A stretch of DNA of 64,000 bases, taken from the NCBI GenBank assembly GCA_009698615.1, contig WLPU01000003.1, forward strand, positions 1 to 64,000, given 5' to 3'. Every line of letters begins with the position of its first letter. Positions within the stretch are counted from its first letter, which is position 1. A model generated the notes under the pieces. The model did no database searches and was not told the origin of the DNA. It saw only the letters and a list, made by a program, of their open reading frames with translations. This document shows, piece after piece, positions 17,131 to 25,372 of the stretch. This DNA is from Actinomycetota bacterium (GTDB lineage: Bacteria > Actinomycetota > Actinomycetes > Nanopelagicales > Nanopelagicaceae). Position numbers and translations under genes: made by a program.

Positions 17131-18261
17131 ATGCAAGACTCAAAGCCACAGGATCAACCTTGGTGGAGTGAGCCTTCTCGCCGTTCCTCTCGTTCTTATA
17201 TTCCGACAGGCTACGCAATTTTCTTAGCGGTTATCGCTGGTTTAGTTGGAAGTTTGATGGGCAATTTTCCAGACCTGACAACGCTAGTCAATCACCGAGT
17301 TAATTTGGTTTCTGGGACAAATTCAATTGAAAGAAAACCAGATTCGGTAGCTGGAATCGCGCAGCGAGTTTTGCCATCGGTTGTCTCAATATCGACTAGA
17401 TCTTCCAATGGGAGTGGAACGGGTTCTGGCTTTTTTATCGACAGCGCTGGCTATATCTTGACAAACAATCACGTCGTTGAAAATGCAGCTGTTGCTGGTG
17501 GAAGCATCACCGTGACTCTTAATGACGGGAAGTCATTTGATGCAAAGGTTCTCGGGCGAGATGCCTCATACGACTTAGCGGTCTTAAAAATCTCCGCAGA
17601 AAATCTTCCAGCCCTTCGCTTCGGAAATAGCGATTCAATCCAAGTGGGCGATGCGGTAATCGCTGTTGGCTCGCCTTTAGGTCTCACTGGAACTGTAACT
17701 TCAGGAATCATCAGCGCAAAGGATCGCCCGGTCACTACAGGCGGCACTAAAGGAGAGAGTGCATTTATGAATGCGCTTCAAACGGATGCGGCAATCAATC
17801 CAGGCAATTCTGGTGGTCCATTAGTGGATTCAACTGGCGCAGTGATTGGCGTTACTTCTGCGATTGCATCTCTCGGAGGTAGTTCCTTTGGAAATCAATC
17901 GGGATCAATTGGTTTAGGTTTTGCGATTCCGATTAACCAAGCCCGTAAAACAGCTCAGCAATTGATCAAGAACGGCAAGGCAACCTATCCGATCATGGGG
18001 ATTTCTATTGACACTTCTTTTGCGGGCCCTGGAGCAAAGATCGCTAACATTCCAAAAGGAATTCGAGCTGGAGGGCCGGCTGAAAAAGCTGGCATTTTGG
18101 TGGGCGACATCATTACGAATTTTGACGGAAAAGAGATTATGAATTCAGATCAACTCGTTGTCGCAATCCGTGCAAAAAATGTTGGAGATCGCATCAAGGT
18201 TACCTATCTCCGAGGTACCGCTTCGCATGAAGTGAGCCTAGTTTTGATCGCTGGAGAATAA
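17131..18261 (+). CDS. htrA: HtrA/DegP-type membrane-anchored serine protease with PDZ domain
   Basis: 376 aa. One transmembrane anchor at about residues 26-48 puts the protease domain outside. Catalytic triad: His in LTNNHVVENA, Asp in ASYDLAVLKI, Ser in NPGNSGGPLV. A C-terminal PDZ domain begins near residue 290 (MGISIDTSF, GGPAEKAGILVGDIITNFDG). It handles misfolded envelope proteins. A GAGGAG Shine-Dalgarno is 6 nt before the ATG. The N-terminal cytoplasmic part is short (about 25 aa), unlike the long extension of mycobacterial HtrA. Operon with tatB and mrp likely. Confidence 0.95.
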   Translation: MQDSKPQDQPWWSEPSRRSSRSYIPTGYAIFLAVIAGLVGSLMGNFPDLTTLVNHRVNLVSGTNSIERKPDSVAGIAQRVLPSVVSISTRSSNGSGTGSGFFIDSAGYILTNNHVVENAAVAGGSITVTLNDGKSFDAKVLGRDASYDLAVLKISAENLPALRFGNSDSIQVGDAVIAVGSPLGLTGTVTSGIISAKDRPVTTGGTKGESAFMNALQTDAAINPGNSGGPLVDSTGAVIGVTSAIASLGGSSFGNQSGSIGLGFAIPINQARKTAQQLIKNGKATYPIMGISIDTSFAGPGAKIANIPKGIRAGGPAEKAGILVGDIITNFDGKEIMNSDQLVVAIRAKNVGDRIKVTYLRGTASHEVSLVLIAGE

Positions 18262-18287
18262 CTAACTTAGACAGGTAGGCTGGAGCC

Positions 18288-18587
18288 ATGTTCTTCGATA
18301 TTGGTGCTGGAGAAATCATTGGCCTAGCGATCCTTGGTCTGATTTTAGTTGGACCTGAGCGCTTACCTAAGTTTGCTTCCGATGCTGCAGCGCTAGTGCG
18401 AAAAATTCAAAAGATGTCACAAGCTGCCACTAAAGAGCTTCGCGAAAATCTTGGGCCAGGATTTGAAGATCTGCAACCTGCAGACCTCAATCCAAAAACT
18501 TTTCTGAAAAAACAACTGGCTGATGCGCTTGAAGAGTCAGAGCCAGCTTCGACTGTGACACCGAAAATTGATCCTGATCTTCTATGA
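18288..18587 (+). CDS. tatB: Sec-independent translocase subunit TatB
   Basis: 99 aa. MFFDIGAGEIIGLAILGLI is the single N-terminal membrane helix with the essential early Glu. The VGPERLPKF hinge follows, then a charged amphipathic helix up to about residue 70 and a disordered acidic tail. TatB recognises twin-arginine signal peptides with TatC. TAGGCT (18276-18281), 6 nt before the ATG, may give it its own leaderless transcript in addition to read-through from htrA. It overlaps mrp by 4 nt. Confidence 0.92.
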   Translation: MFFDIGAGEIIGLAILGLILVGPERLPKFASDAAALVRKIQKMSQAATKELRENLGPGFEDLQPADLNPKTFLKKQLADALEESEPASTVTPKIDPDLL

Positions 18588-19705
18588 CAACTCTCGAGAA
18601 GATTCATGAGGCTCTGGGAAAAGTTCAAGATCCAGAATTACATCGGCCTCTACCAGATTTAGGAATGGTCGAGTCGGTCCTGTTTGCAGATGGACTTGCG
18701 ACGATAAAAATTTTGCTCACGATCTCTGGCTGCCCTATGCAAGATCGCCTCAAAGCTGATGTGACTTCGGCCCTGACAAGCGTCGATGAAGTAAAACAAG
18801 TGGCACTTTCATTTGGTGTCATGTCCGAGGAACAACGAAATAATGTGAAAAGCATCCTTAGGAATGGGCGAGAAAAGTTTATTCCTTTCGCTCAACCAGA
18901 TTCTTTGACGCGTGTAATAGGTATCGCATCCGGAAAAGGTGGAGTTGGAAAGTCATCGTTGACCGTAAACCTTGCAGTTGCCGCAGCCCAAAAGGGTTTA
19001 CGAGTCGGAATCTTGGATGCAGATGTTTATGGACATTCCATCCCGCGCCTAATGGGGTTGATGGGACAACGGCCTACAGCAATCGATCAAATGTTTATTC
19101 CGCTTGAATCCTTTGGTGTAAAGACGGTATCAATGGAGATGTTTAAACCCGAACGCTCTGATGCCGTTGCCTATCGCGGCCCACTTCTGCATAGAGTTTT
19201 GGAGCAATTGCTCAGCGATGCCTATTGGGGCGACCTAGACATGCTGCTCATTGATTTGCCACCTGGCACGGGTGATTTAGCAATTTCCTTAGGACAATTG
19301 ATACCAACTTCTGAAATTATTGTTGTCACAACCCCACAAGTTGCCGCAGCAGAAGTCGCCGAAAGAGCCGGACGCATCGCACATCAAATTAAGCAACATG
19401 TCATTGGAGTCATCGAAAACATGTCAGATTTCCCTTGCCCAAAGTGCGGCGAGCCAATTTCTCTTTTCGGAACTGGTGGCGGCGAAGCAACGGCGCAGAG
19501 ATTGACTCAGCTCGTTGGCGGAGAAGTTCCATTATTAGGAAAGGTTCCGTTCAATTCAGATTTGAGAACTGGTGGAGATGCTGGCACACCAGTTGTTATC
19601 GCTCACCCAGATTCACCAGCGGCAATTGCAATCAATGCAATCTCGGCCCAATTGATGGTGCGCAGCAAATCCTTAGTTGGAGTCCGCTTGGGGCTTGCTA
19701 CGTAA
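18584..19705 (+). CDS. mrp: Mrp/NBP35-type iron-sulfur carrier ATPase
   Basis: 373 aa. An N-terminal MIP18/DUF59 domain (about residues 1-90, with DLGMVESV and ISGCPMQDRL) is fused to a deviant Walker A P-loop ATPase (IASGKGGVGKSSLTVNLA) with GILDADVYGHSIPRLMG and IDLPPGTGDLAISL. The Fe-S binding CPKC is at PCPKCGEPISLFG. It is thought to carry and transfer [4Fe-4S] clusters. The last 33 nt overlap the 3' end of the convergent DUF1003 gene, so both C-termini are encoded by the same DNA. Confidence 0.95.
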   Translation: MTTLEKIHEALGKVQDPELHRPLPDLGMVESVLFADGLATIKILLTISGCPMQDRLKADVTSALTSVDEVKQVALSFGVMSEEQRNNVKSILRNGREKFIPFAQPDSLTRVIGIASGKGGVGKSSLTVNLAVAAAQKGLRVGILDADVYGHSIPRLMGLMGQRPTAIDQMFIPLESFGVKTVSMEMFKPERSDAVAYRGPLLHRVLEQLLSDAYWGDLDMLLIDLPPGTGDLAISLGQLIPTSEIIVVTTPQVAAAEVAERAGRIAHQIKQHVIGVIENMSDFPCPKCGEPISLFGTGGGEATAQRLTQLVGGEVPLLGKVPFNSDLRTGGDAGTPVVIAHPDSPAAIAINAISAQLMVRSKSLVGVRLGLAT

Positions 19706-20170
19706 CTCTTTGATAATTTCTTCAATTGCGTCGGAAAGTTCGCTGCGTAAGTAATCACGGGTTGCTACTTCACCCAGTGCAATACGCAAGCTTGCAAGCT
19801 CGCGCGTGAGGTATTCGGTATCGGCAATATTTCTCTCATTGCGAGCACGATCTTCACCGAATTGAATTCGGTCACGGTCAGTTTGACGGTTTTGAGCAAG
19901 CAAGATCAGCGGTGCGGCATAGGAGGCTTGTAGCGAGAGAATAAGTGTTAAGAAAATAAATGGATAGTCGTCAAAACGTAAATCTCTAGGTGCAAGTGAA
20001 TTCCAGAGCACCCAGGTCAAAACGAAGACCGTCATGTAAACCAAGAATCGCGCGGTGCCTAAGAATCTCGCAAAACGCTCTGAGAGGCGACCAAAAGTTT
20101 CAGGATCGAAATTGGGACGCAAAGTCCTGCGAGTTTCGCGAGGAGTATCTAAACGATGTGAGCGAGCCAT
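19673..20170 (-). CDS. DUF1003 domain membrane protein
   Basis: 165 aa. A basic N-terminus is followed by two transmembrane helices (about residues 40-62 and 72-95; PFIFLTLILSLQASYAAPLI), then LAQNRQTDRDRIQFGEDRARN and a helical/coiled-coil tail. This is the classic DUF1003 layout; function unknown. It starts 2 nt after the stop of the upstream PRC/MgtE_N/CBS gene, so the two form an operon. A Mg-related role suggested by the partner is inference. A similar two-TM protein is paired with TerC at 58136-58525. Confidence 0.9.
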   Translation of the reverse strand: MARSHRLDTPRETRRTLRPNFDPETFGRLSERFARFLGTARFLVYMTVFVLTWVLWNSLAPRDLRFDDYPFIFLTLILSLQASYAAPLILLAQNRQTDRDRIQFGEDRARNERNIADTEYLTRELASLRIALGEVATRDYLRSELSDAIEEIIKELRSKPQADSN

Positions 20171-20172
20171 CT

Positions 20173-21447
20173 TCAGACCTCCAGATTCTTTGCAGAGTCG
20201 AGTGATTGTTGATGACCATGTCGCCAGTTCTCCGGCAGCAAGTGATCGAGCACGTCATCAACGGTGATTGCTCCCAGAAGCCTTTCATTGGCATCTACTA
20301 CAGGCACTGAGAGCAAGTTATAGCTTGCTAAGTATGACGCAACAACATTGAGTGATGCATCTGGATTAAGTGCTTGCGTATCGGTATCGACAATTGCACC
20401 AAGAAGTGTTGCTGGTGGTTCGCGAAGCAAGCGCTGCAAGTGCGCAATTCCAATGAAACGCCCAGTAGGAGTTTCAAGAGGAGAGCGGCAGACATAAACT
20501 TGAGATGCAAGTGCGGGAGAGACTTCGCTCATGCGTACGGCCGCAAGTGCTTCTGCAACTGTGGCATCGGCTGTTAGGACAACTGGCTCGGTTGTCATCA
20601 AACCACCAGCAGAATAATCTTCATAGTTCATCAAACGCAGAACGTCCTCTGCATCTTCTGGCTCCATCAAATCTAAGAGTGCTTGTGCTCGCTCTTGGCC
20701 AACTTCGCGAAGTAAGTCTGCTGCGTCATCCGGATCCATTTCACCCAAGACATCTGCTGCACGTTCACCTTCTAATTCTGCAAGGAGCGAAACTCGTGCC
20801 TTCTCATCCATTTCTTCTAATACATCTGCAAGACGTTCATCCTCTAGCGCACGAGCCACTTCCACTCGACGCTTAGGGGCTAAGTCCAGGAGCACTGCCG
20901 CCAAATCTGCAGCTCGAAGGTTTGTAAGAGTTGAAAGAAGGTTGATGACACCTTGATCTTTTTCCATGATCGCAAATCCACTGAGTTCTTCCCAAGCAAG
21001 CGTTGAAGTGGCACCTTTACGGCGCAGTCCGCGACCGCGGCGCATTACATGCACCCGAGTAATCAGCCAGTCACCGGAACGATTTTGTTCCATTCCCATG
21101 TCCTCAACAACGACAGCTTCATTCGATTCAGTAATAGCAACAGAACGATCTAGGAGTTCGCCCAAGACTAAGATTTCGCCAGTGCGAGTATCAAATCTGC
21201 GCATGTTAAGAAGTCCGGTAATGACAACAGCGCCACTTTCGATTGATGTCACGCGAGTAATTGGGACAAAAATTCGTCGTCGAAGGGGGACTTCTACGAC
21301 TAATCCTAAAATGCGTGGTGCTTGATTGTTAGTGCGCAGGGTCGCAACAGCATCTCGCACCTTTCCAACTGGATCGCCATTAGGGTCAAAGACCGCTGTA
21401 CCAGCAAGACGGGCGAGAAACACTCGATTAATGATGTTTCCGCTCAT
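20173..21447 (-). CDS. PRC-barrel / MgtE_N / CBS-pair cytosolic protein
   Basis: 424 aa, no transmembrane segment. An N-terminal PRC-barrel-like region (about 1-100, VFDPNGDPVGKVRDA, LGLVVEVPLRRRIFVPITRV) is followed by an MgtE intracellular N domain (repeats ADVLEEMDEKARVSLLAELE, ADVLGEMDPDDAADLLREV). Two CBS domains close the protein (LTADATVAEALAAVRM and LNVVASYLASYNLLSVPVVD). It thus has the Mg2+-sensing half of MgtE without the channel. ATG 21447 is preferred over an in-frame start at 21489, because TACCCT is 6 nt upstream. Probably a Mg2+ or nucleotide sensor working with the DUF1003 protein. Confidence 0.88.
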   Translation of the reverse strand: MSGNIINRVFLARLAGTAVFDPNGDPVGKVRDAVATLRTNNQAPRILGLVVEVPLRRRIFVPITRVTSIESGAVVITGLLNMRRFDTRTGEILVLGELLDRSVAITESNEAVVVEDMGMEQNRSGDWLITRVHVMRRGRGLRRKGATSTLAWEELSGFAIMEKDQGVINLLSTLTNLRAADLAAVLLDLAPKRRVEVARALEDERLADVLEEMDEKARVSLLAELEGERAADVLGEMDPDDAADLLREVGQERAQALLDLMEPEDAEDVLRLMNYEDYSAGGLMTTEPVVLTADATVAEALAAVRMSEVSPALASQVYVCRSPLETPTGRFIGIAHLQRLLREPPATLLGAIVDTDTQALNPDASLNVVASYLASYNLLSVPVVDANERLLGAITVDDVLDHLLPENWRHGHQQSLDSAKNLEV

Positions 21448-21518
21448 GAGCAAAGGGTATCTGCTCTTTGCGAGTGCTCGCTTATGCATTTACCCGTACA
21501 AATAGATAGTTTTGCCTC
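21448..21518. promoter_or_regulatory. Divergent MgtE_N-CBS/EamA promoter region
   Basis: Leftward: TACCCT (21459-21454), 6 nt, ATG 21447. Rightward: TAGTTT (21507-21512), 6 nt, ATG 21519. The rest of the 71 bp is AT-rich with no other clear element. Confidence 0.5.
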
Positions 21519-22439
21519 ATGGCAACAAGAATTCCACGCGAGAATCAGGTTACTGGGCATACTGATATTCCAGCCCGGCCAGATTTGGTCCGCCTCGGTC
21601 TTGGGATTGTTGGAATCGGAACTTCTGGTCCACTCATTGCAACTAGCTTGATGCCTGTTCCGACATTAATTTTTTGGAGAAATCTCGGGGGAGCATTCTT
21701 AACGCTGCCATTTGCGATTCGGCACAGACAATGGAGCGACCGCACTGGAATGAAGTGGTCCGCTATTGCAGGAGTATTACTCGCTTTTCATTTTGTCGGA
21801 ATGTTTTTTGCCATGAGGTTGACGAGCATTGCCGCAGGTACGGCACTTACCGCTCTACAGCCGATATTTGCGGCCATTTTTGTGAAGTTTTCTGGAGGGC
21901 ACATTCCAAGGACCGCGTGGTTTGGAATGTTTGTTAGTTTCTCAGGAGTGCTTTTAGTTTCTGGAGTTGACCTAAATATTTCATTGCGTTCATTTATTGG
22001 CGACCTTGCTGGCCTCTGTGCTGGAGCCCTAGCCGCCTTATATGTTATGGCTGGTGCTCGTGCTCAAGAGCATATAGAGACAACTTCATATACAACCGTG
22101 TGTTACTTTGTTTGCGCATTAACCGCGCTACCTCTATCTCTCATCTACCCTGATTCCATTTTTTCTTATCCGGCACGAGAGTGGTGGATCGTCATCGGAC
22201 TCGTCATGGGCGCACAGATTCTGGGACACACGATGTTTAATTCGGTCCTGAAGAGAGTTTCTCCAGCGATTGTTTCACTCGTAATTTTTTTTGAAGTTCC
22301 AGTTGGTGCAATATTGGCTCTCTGGTGGATAGGCCAACGTCCTCCACTGGGCGTGATTCCGGGGATCATTCTGATTCTTCTTGGTTGCGGACTCGTTGTC
22401 CTGCGCACTCGTCCAAATGAAGCAGTGGCGGCGAAATGA
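21519..22439 (+). CDS. EamA/DMT family transporter
   Basis: 306 aa with about ten predicted transmembrane helices in two EamA repeats. The first repeat starts near residue 28 after a hydrophilic N-terminus; the second starts near FIGDLAGLCAGALAALYVMAGARAQE. It ends with the typical IPGIILILLGCGLVVLRTRP. DMT carriers export metabolites such as amino acids; the substrate is not recognisable. It is the first gene of a five-gene overlapping operon with PHP, MarC, MpaB-like and ParA-like genes. Confidence 0.9.
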   Translation: MATRIPRENQVTGHTDIPARPDLVRLGLGIVGIGTSGPLIATSLMPVPTLIFWRNLGGAFLTLPFAIRHRQWSDRTGMKWSAIAGVLLAFHFVGMFFAMRLTSIAAGTALTALQPIFAAIFVKFSGGHIPRTAWFGMFVSFSGVLLVSGVDLNISLRSFIGDLAGLCAGALAALYVMAGARAQEHIETTSYTTVCYFVCALTALPLSLIYPDSIFSYPAREWWIVIGLVMGAQILGHTMFNSVLKRVSPAIVSLVIFFEVPVGAILALWWIGQRPPLGVIPGIILILLGCGLVVLRTRPNEAVAAK

Positions 22440-23281
22440 TTGATCTCCATGCTCATACCACTTGTAGTGATGGCACAGATTCTCCTCGCGCGCTCGTAAA
22501 CGTTGCATTGACTCGCGGAATTACTACATTAGCAATTACAGATCATGATTCGATCGCTGGATGGCAAGAAGCAAGTAATGCCATCCGCGCTGGCCTCAAA
22601 CTTGTTCCAGGTGCAGAGATCTCATGTTTAACTACTGATGGAATCAGTGTGCATATGCTGGGTTTACTTTTCGACGGCGCTGATAAGGCCATACTCCAAA
22701 TGCTTGAGGAAACTCGGGATGGACGAATTCCACGAATGAAAAAGATGATTGAACTTCTCAATGCTGATGGGATCGATGTATCGATGGATGATGTGGATGC
22801 TGCTCGACCTGAAGGTGCAACCCTTGGTCGACCACATTTAGCGGATGCATTGGTAGCGCGCGGTTTTATTGCCTCGCGGGATGAAGCATTTCAGGGGCTG
22901 CTTAATAATGATTCAAAATTTTATGTCTCCCATTTAGCACCGACACCAGAAAGTGCAATTGCTCAGATTCGGTCGGCCGGAGGTGTGGCAGTGATTGCGC
23001 ATGCTTTTGCATCTCACCGCGGAGAAGTTTTGAAGTCAGAGGCATTCACCTCCCTAGTAAAAGCTGGGCTCAATGGAATCGAAGTAGATCATCGAGATCA
23101 CAATGCGCAGGAGAGATCGATGTTGCGAGAGATTGCCTTGGATTTAGGGCTCGTCGTGACGGGATCTAGCGACTATCACGGCAGCGGGAAATTAAATTCA
23201 CTAGGCGAGAACACTACAGATGCGCAAGAATGGGAACGCTTAGAGTCTATGGCAGATAAACGAAGGGTTGTCCAAGCATGA
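22436..23281 (+). CDS. PHP-domain phosphoesterase (nucleoside 3',5'-bisphosphate phosphatase type)
   Basis: 281 aa. The metal-binding motifs of the PHP family are complete: DLHAHTTCSDGTDSP at the N-terminus, ITDHDSIAGW, PGAEISC, VIAHAFASHRG and TGSSDYHG near the C-terminus. It is closest in layout to YciV/RnmAM-like trinuclear enzymes that dephosphorylate pAp and trim short RNA. pAp clearance would support sulfur metabolism and RNA decay, but this is inference. It overlaps eamA and marC by ATGA on both sides. Confidence 0.9.
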   Translation: MIDLHAHTTCSDGTDSPRALVNVALTRGITTLAITDHDSIAGWQEASNAIRAGLKLVPGAEISCLTTDGISVHMLGLLFDGADKAILQMLEETRDGRIPRMKKMIELLNADGIDVSMDDVDAARPEGATLGRPHLADALVARGFIASRDEAFQGLLNNDSKFYVSHLAPTPESAIAQIRSAGGVAVIAHAFASHRGEVLKSEAFTSLVKAGLNGIEVDHRDHNAQERSMLREIALDLGLVVTGSSDYHGSGKLNSLGENTTDAQEWERLESMADKRRVVQA

Positions 23282-23898
23282 CGATTGCAAATGCCTCCGC
23301 AGTTACTTTTGCGGTGCAGGCATTCGTAACCCTTTTCGTCATCATGGATCCTCCCGGAGCGACTCCAATATTTTTAGCATTAGTGGCAGATAAATCTGTG
23401 AAGCTGCGCCGCGCTCTTGCTTGGCAAGCGGCATCCGTGTCACTCGTAGTGATTGCAACGTTCGCTCTCTTTGGTCGGTTCATTCTTAATTATTTAAGTA
23501 TTTCGATCCAATCACTCCAAGCTGCCGGCGGCCTTTTGTTACTCCTTGTTTCTTTGGATCTGCTTACCGGACGAAGTGCAGATGCGACACAGAAGAATGG
23601 CGCGAACATCGCACTAGTTCCTCTCGGAACACCGCTTTTGGCGGGGCCAGGAGCCATTGTCGCAACGATGATTTTTGTGGGTCGAGTGCATGACACATCG
23701 CATGCAGTCGGATTAGCTGTTGCTGTGATTGCGGTGCATTTAGCAATCGCCCTCGCGCTTTTGTCTTCGACAACTATCCTTCGTGTGATTCGCGAAGCTG
23801 GTGTCACCCTTGTTGCAAGAATTGCGGGATTGTTACTTGCTGCAATTGCAGTTCAAATGGTGGTCGATGCAATTAAAGGCTTCTCTGTCGGATGGTGA
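23278..23898 (+). CDS. MarC family integral membrane protein
   Basis: 206 aa, six hydrophobic segments. FVTLFVIMDPPGATPIFLAL near the N-terminus and LVPLGTPLLAGPGAIVATMI in the centre are MarC/SNARE-associated family hallmarks. MarC was once linked to multiple antibiotic resistance, but that role was withdrawn and the function is unknown. It overlaps the PHP gene by 4 nt and the MpaB-like gene by 7 nt. Confidence 0.9.
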   Translation: MTIANASAVTFAVQAFVTLFVIMDPPGATPIFLALVADKSVKLRRALAWQAASVSLVVIATFALFGRFILNYLSISIQSLQAAGGLLLLLVSLDLLTGRSADATQKNGANIALVPLGTPLLAGPGAIVATMIFVGRVHDTSHAVGLAVAVIAVHLAIALALLSSTTILRVIREAGVTLVARIAGLLLAAIAVQMVVDAIKGFSVGW

Positions 23899-24677
23899 AA
23901 GGTCTTTTTTCTCCAGATACAGTGACCTGGAAGATTCACTCTGACCCCTCGATGGTGGTTGGTGGAATTCGCGCCTTGTTGGAACAAGCCCTACATCCAG
24001 TGGCCATGGATGGAGTCGCAAAGAACTCTAATTTTCGAGAAGATGCATGGGGACGCCTGCAAAGGACGGGTGAGTATGTGTCAACGATTACTTTTGGGAC
24101 AAGCTCAGAAGCACAGGCCTTAGCAGAGCGCGTACGCAAAATTCATTTCAAGTTAGGGCTGGATGACCCACACTTATTGCTCTGGGTTCATATGGCCATG
24201 GTTGATTCATTTGTTGATTGCGCAGTTAGGTCGGGACTTGGGATCTCCGATGGAGAGCAAGATCAGTACGTCAGCGAGATGGTTCTTTTTGCGAATCAAG
24301 TGGGGATTGAGTCGATTAATGTGCCAACAAATGTTCGCGAGATGAAGCAGTACTTCATTGATATTGCACCAGAACTTTCCGCTAGTGATGATGCAAAGAA
24401 GGCAGCACTTTTCTTGGCCCTTCCTCCCATGCCAAATATCGTGAGGTTTGCAACTCCTGCAACTCCAATGTGGGCAACACTTTCTTCACTGGCCGCGCTC
24501 TCATTGCCGCCGTGGGCTCGCAAACTGTATGGATGGCCGACCCTTCCGGGACAAGGAATTGCTACAGATATTGCCTTGAAAACCTCACGAGCATCTCTCT
24601 TGTTCTTACCCAAGAACTTGATGGAGCCGCCACTGTTGAAGCAAGCGCGCGAGCGGTGGGGTCTGGTGGCGCAATGA
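23892..24677 (+). CDS. Oxygenase MpaB family protein (DUF2236)
   Basis: 261 aa. The DUF2236/MpaB pattern is visible: WKIHSDPSMVVGGIRALLEQ, then ALHPVAMDGVAKNS, and LLLWVHMAMVDSF with the candidate haem or metal-ligating His residues. PPWARKLYGWPTLPG lies near the C-terminus. Related proteins include fungal MpaB' and the haem-b latex-clearing protein Lcp, both oxygenases. Substrate unknown. The start overlaps marC and the stop overlaps the ParA-like gene (ATGA). Confidence 0.85.
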   Translation: MVKGLFSPDTVTWKIHSDPSMVVGGIRALLEQALHPVAMDGVAKNSNFREDAWGRLQRTGEYVSTITFGTSSEAQALAERVRKIHFKLGLDDPHLLLWVHMAMVDSFVDCAVRSGLGISDGEQDQYVSEMVLFANQVGIESINVPTNVREMKQYFIDIAPELSASDDAKKAALFLALPPMPNIVRFATPATPMWATLSSLAALSLPPWARKLYGWPTLPGQGIATDIALKTSRASLLFLPKNLMEPPLLKQARERWGLVAQ

Positions 24678-25372
24678 AACCAGTAATCGTCGTTTCGAAT
24701 ACTGCTGGCGGAAGCGGTAAATCCACAACTGCACACTGCCTCGCCGTGGCTTGTGCCGAATACGGTAAGAAAGTGCTTCTGATTGATGGGGATACAAAGC
24801 GAGATCTCACCTTCCGCTTAGGAGCAGAGGGGTCGCGAATAAATTTTTCCAACCTATTAAATGTTAAATCCGGATCAGATTTAGAAACGCTTACCATGGA
24901 TGAGCGGATTGAATTTCTTCCTTCAGCAACCCGTCCTGTGGAGCTGCCAGATAATTGTGCTGACATCTTTAAGGATCTACCAGAGAAGTTTGATCTTGTA
25001 ATCATCGACACTCCAAGTAGCTCAAGTGCTGTGATGAATGCCTTTTTCTTAGGTGCGACGCACATGGTGATTCCAATTTCTCCAACCTTGCACTCTTTTA
25101 GAGGCGCAGTCCGCGCTCAGCGCCAAGCCCCAGAAAATTGCGAAGTGTTTGCTTTCATGAACGGATGCGATGACAGTGACAGCAGCAAAGTAATTCGCAA
25201 GGAAGTCAATGCAGATTTTGTTGTTCTCGACTGCGAGATTCCGTTTTCACAAGATCTACGCGATGCCGAGAAAACAGTAACCAGTGTTCTAAATTTTGCA
25301 CAAAAGTCGGTTGTTTCGGAAAGTTTTCGCGAGCTGGCTTATTCGCTTTTGGAAAAACTGCAGTTAATTTAG
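24674..25372 (+). CDS. Orphan ParA/MinD-like ATPase
   Basis: 232 aa. P-loop NTAGGSGKSTTAHCLA is followed by VLLIDGDTKRDLTFRLG and DLVIIDTPSSSSAVMNA. The signature lysine of the deviant Walker A box (KGGxxKS/T) is replaced by Ala (AGGSGKST), while the P-loop lysine is kept. No parB or min partner is nearby. ATG 24674 overlaps the MpaB stop; a longer open frame to 24470 is only a read-through of the MpaB gene. M. tuberculosis has a Soj/ParA-related protein (Rv3213c, from memory) in the same DEAD-helicase neighbourhood. The stop codon shares bases with the stop of the convergent helicase. Confidence 0.85.
   Translation: MKPVIVVSNTAGGSGKSTTAHCLAVACAEYGKKVLLIDGDTKRDLTFRLGAEGSRINFSNLLNVKSGSDLETLTMDERIEFLPSATRPVELPDNCADIFKDLPEKFDLVIIDTPSSSSAVMNAFFLGATHMVIPISPTLHSFRGAVRAQRQAPENCEVFAFMNGCDDSDSSKVIRKEVNADFVVLDCEIPFSQDLRDAEKTVTSVLNFAQKSVVSESFRELAYSLLEKLQLI

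Noticed and set aside
24470-24673. 68-aa upstream extension of the ParA-like frame
   Set aside because: It runs in another frame through the MpaB-like gene; ATG 24674 with the ATGA overlap fits the operon pattern.
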